Source: an uncultured Bacilli bacterium
Lineage (GTDB): Bacteria; Bacillota_I; Bacilli_A; RF39; UBA660
Reading direction: 5' to 3'
Assembly: GCA_944372725.1 (NCBI GenBank)
Contig: CALWAA010000154.1
Coordinates: forward strand, 1-5,823
Length of the DNA stretch: 5,823 nucleotides
Part shown: positions 4,736 to 5,823 of the stretch, one piece after another
Numbering within the stretch: the stretch's first letter is position 1
How the letters are laid out: every line of letters starts with the position of its first letter
The notes under the pieces: model-generated
Seen by the model: the letters and a program-made list of their open reading frames with translations, nothing else
What the model was told of the DNA's origin: nothing
The model's database searches: none
Made by a program: the position numbers and the translations under genes

Positions 4736-5823
4736 ATGAGTATTGGTTTTACTTTTTCTGCTTGTAGTTTATTTTATAGTATTTTATTAACGGCTGTATT
4801 TTTTTCTAAAAAAAGATTAGCTACTTTAGAGAACAAGATATATGGAGTAATGATTATAGCAAATTTAATAGGTATTATTTTGGCTTTGTCATCTTATTTC
4901 TTTATAGGTGTTAATGATACTTTGCCAATTACTAATGCTATAGTTTCGAAATCTTTAATAGTTTATTATTTAGTTTATATGGTCACCTTTACTGCTTATA
5001 TTTATGTTATTTCTAATAAAGTTTCTTTTGATAATATTTCTAAAAAAGATATTACTGTAGCTAAAATCTTTGGTATCTTTAGTTCTATCGTTTTGTTTTT
5101 AATTTTAGTGTTACCTCTATATTATCATAATGAAAACAATGTTATTTTCTCTTATGGTCCAAGTGCAAACGTTATGTATGTTGTTTCAGGAATTGCTATT
5201 TTTTTATGGCTAATTATGATGATTAAAAATTATAAAGAAATTAAAAGTAAGAAGTATTTGCCAATCTTTTCTTTTATAAGTATAGGTACTGTAGTTATGA
5301 TAATTCAAAAGTTAAATCCAGGTGTGTTATTGATGACTTCTATGGAAACTTTTGTAACTTTCTTAATGTACTTTACAATAGAAAATCCTGATATAAAACT
5401 TATTGCTGAATTAAACATTGCTAAAACACAAGCTGAGAAAGCTAATAATGCAAAGACTGATTTCTTATCTAATATGTCTCATGAAATTAGAACACCTCTT
5501 AATGCCATTACTGGTTTTGCAGAAGCTTTAAAAGATGAAAAAGATTTACCAGAAAGAGCAAGAGATGATGTTAATGATATTTTGATGGCAAGTGAGAGTT
5601 TACTTGAAATAGTAAATGGTGTTTTAGATATATCTAAAATCGAAGCTAATAAGTTAGAAATAATTAATAATAATTATAATCCATATAAGATGTTTAATGA
5701 TTTAACTACTTTAACTAAAGTAAGAATAGGGGAAAAACCTATTGAATTAATTGTTAAAATAGATGAGACTATTCCTAAAGTATTATATGGAGATCATACA
5801 AGAGTAAAACAAGTAATCCTTAA
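4736..5823 (+). CDS. Sensor histidine kinase with about seven membrane helices, 3' end missing
   Basis: The frame is open from ATG 4736 to the window end (362 codons, no stop). GGAGGT (4721-4726) lies nine bases upstream. Hydrophobic segments at about residues 3-24, 36-58, 68-93, 109-130, 145-163, 175-193 and 197-215 predict seven membrane helices, with little extracytoplasmic sequence beyond loops such as GVNDTLPITN and HNENNVIFSYGPSAN. A short linker helix (IAELNIAKTQAEKANNAK) follows. Then comes the HisKA dimerisation domain with the H-box FLSNMSHEIRTPLNAITG, phospho-acceptor His249. The last residues, GDHTRVKQVIL (352-362), are the start of the HATPase N-box region, so most of the ATP-binding domain lies beyond the window. 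The 7TM-then-HisKA order resembles kinases with a HisKA_7TM-type sensor region, which sense a small or membrane-embedded signal. No response regulator is in the window; a partner or fused receiver domain could follow. The kinase call is firm; the signal is unknown. Confidence 0.92.
   Translation, partial: MSIGFTFSACSLFYSILLTAVFFSKKRLATLENKIYGVMIIANLIGIILALSSYFFIGVNDTLPITNAIVSKSLIVYYLVYMVTFTAYIYVISNKVSFDNISKKDITVAKIFGIFSSIVLFLILVLPLYYHNENNVIFSYGPSANVMYVVSGIAIFLWLIMMIKNYKEIKSKKYLPIFSFISIGTVVMIIQKLNPGVLLMTSMETFVTFLMYFTIENPDIKLIAELNIAKTQAEKANNAKTDFLSNMSHEIRTPLNAITGFAEALKDEKDLPERARDDVNDILMASESLLEIVNGVLDISKIEANKLEIINNNYNPYKMFNDLTTLTKVRIGEKPIELIVKIDETIPKVLYGDHTRVKQVIL

Noticed and set aside
1..5823. 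Possible recoding of TGA to Trp, suggested by the AT-rich mollicute-like look and no TGA stops
   Set aside because: Trp positions use TGG in the genes read, no in-frame TGA was seen, and only about six stops are available to judge.

Overview
The window is AT-rich, with short intergenic gaps, strong purine-rich Shine-Dalgarno sites, sigma-A type promoters and many AGA, ATA and TTA codons. This points to a low-GC Firmicute (Bacillota: Bacilli or Clostridia-like, possibly an uncultured gut lineage). Trp is encoded by TGG in the genes read here and no in-frame TGA was seen, so the standard bacterial code fits. The species cannot be told from the sequence.

Left part (1-1977, + strand): the 3' end of a Nudix hydrolase gene, an aminoglycoside-phosphotransferase-like (APH) kinase gene, a 164-base gap with short coding-like scraps, and a second, intact Nudix hydrolase with its own extended -10 promoter and a weak terminator. 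The first two genes are each broken by a -1 frame change in a six-base homopolymer (G6 at 73-78, A6 at 462-467). One extra base in each run would restore a family-like protein. The A6 site is also a correctly phased A AAA AAG slippery heptamer.

Middle (1978-2565): a minus-strand PrdX/ProX-type editing deacylase for mischarged tRNA(Pro), convergent with the second Nudix gene. A compact divergent promoter region follows, with a near-consensus sigma-A promoter facing right.

Right part (2566-5823, + strand): a two-gene transcription unit made of an unrecognised 62-residue small protein and a 628-residue AMP-forming acyl-CoA synthetase-like enzyme with an unusual charged helical insertion. It closes with a clear hairpin terminator that overlaps the synthetase stop codon. 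A new promoter follows at once and drives a sensor histidine kinase with about seven membrane helices, cut off by the window end at its ATP-binding domain.

The left genes are compatible with nucleotide and translation housekeeping or small-molecule phosphorylation, and the right unit with acyl activation. No shared pathway is evident. I saw no mobile element, CRISPR array, tRNA or rRNA. No clearly new system is visible. The points most worth a second look are the two homopolymer frameshifts, the synthetase insertion paired with the small upstream gene, and the 7TM kinase.
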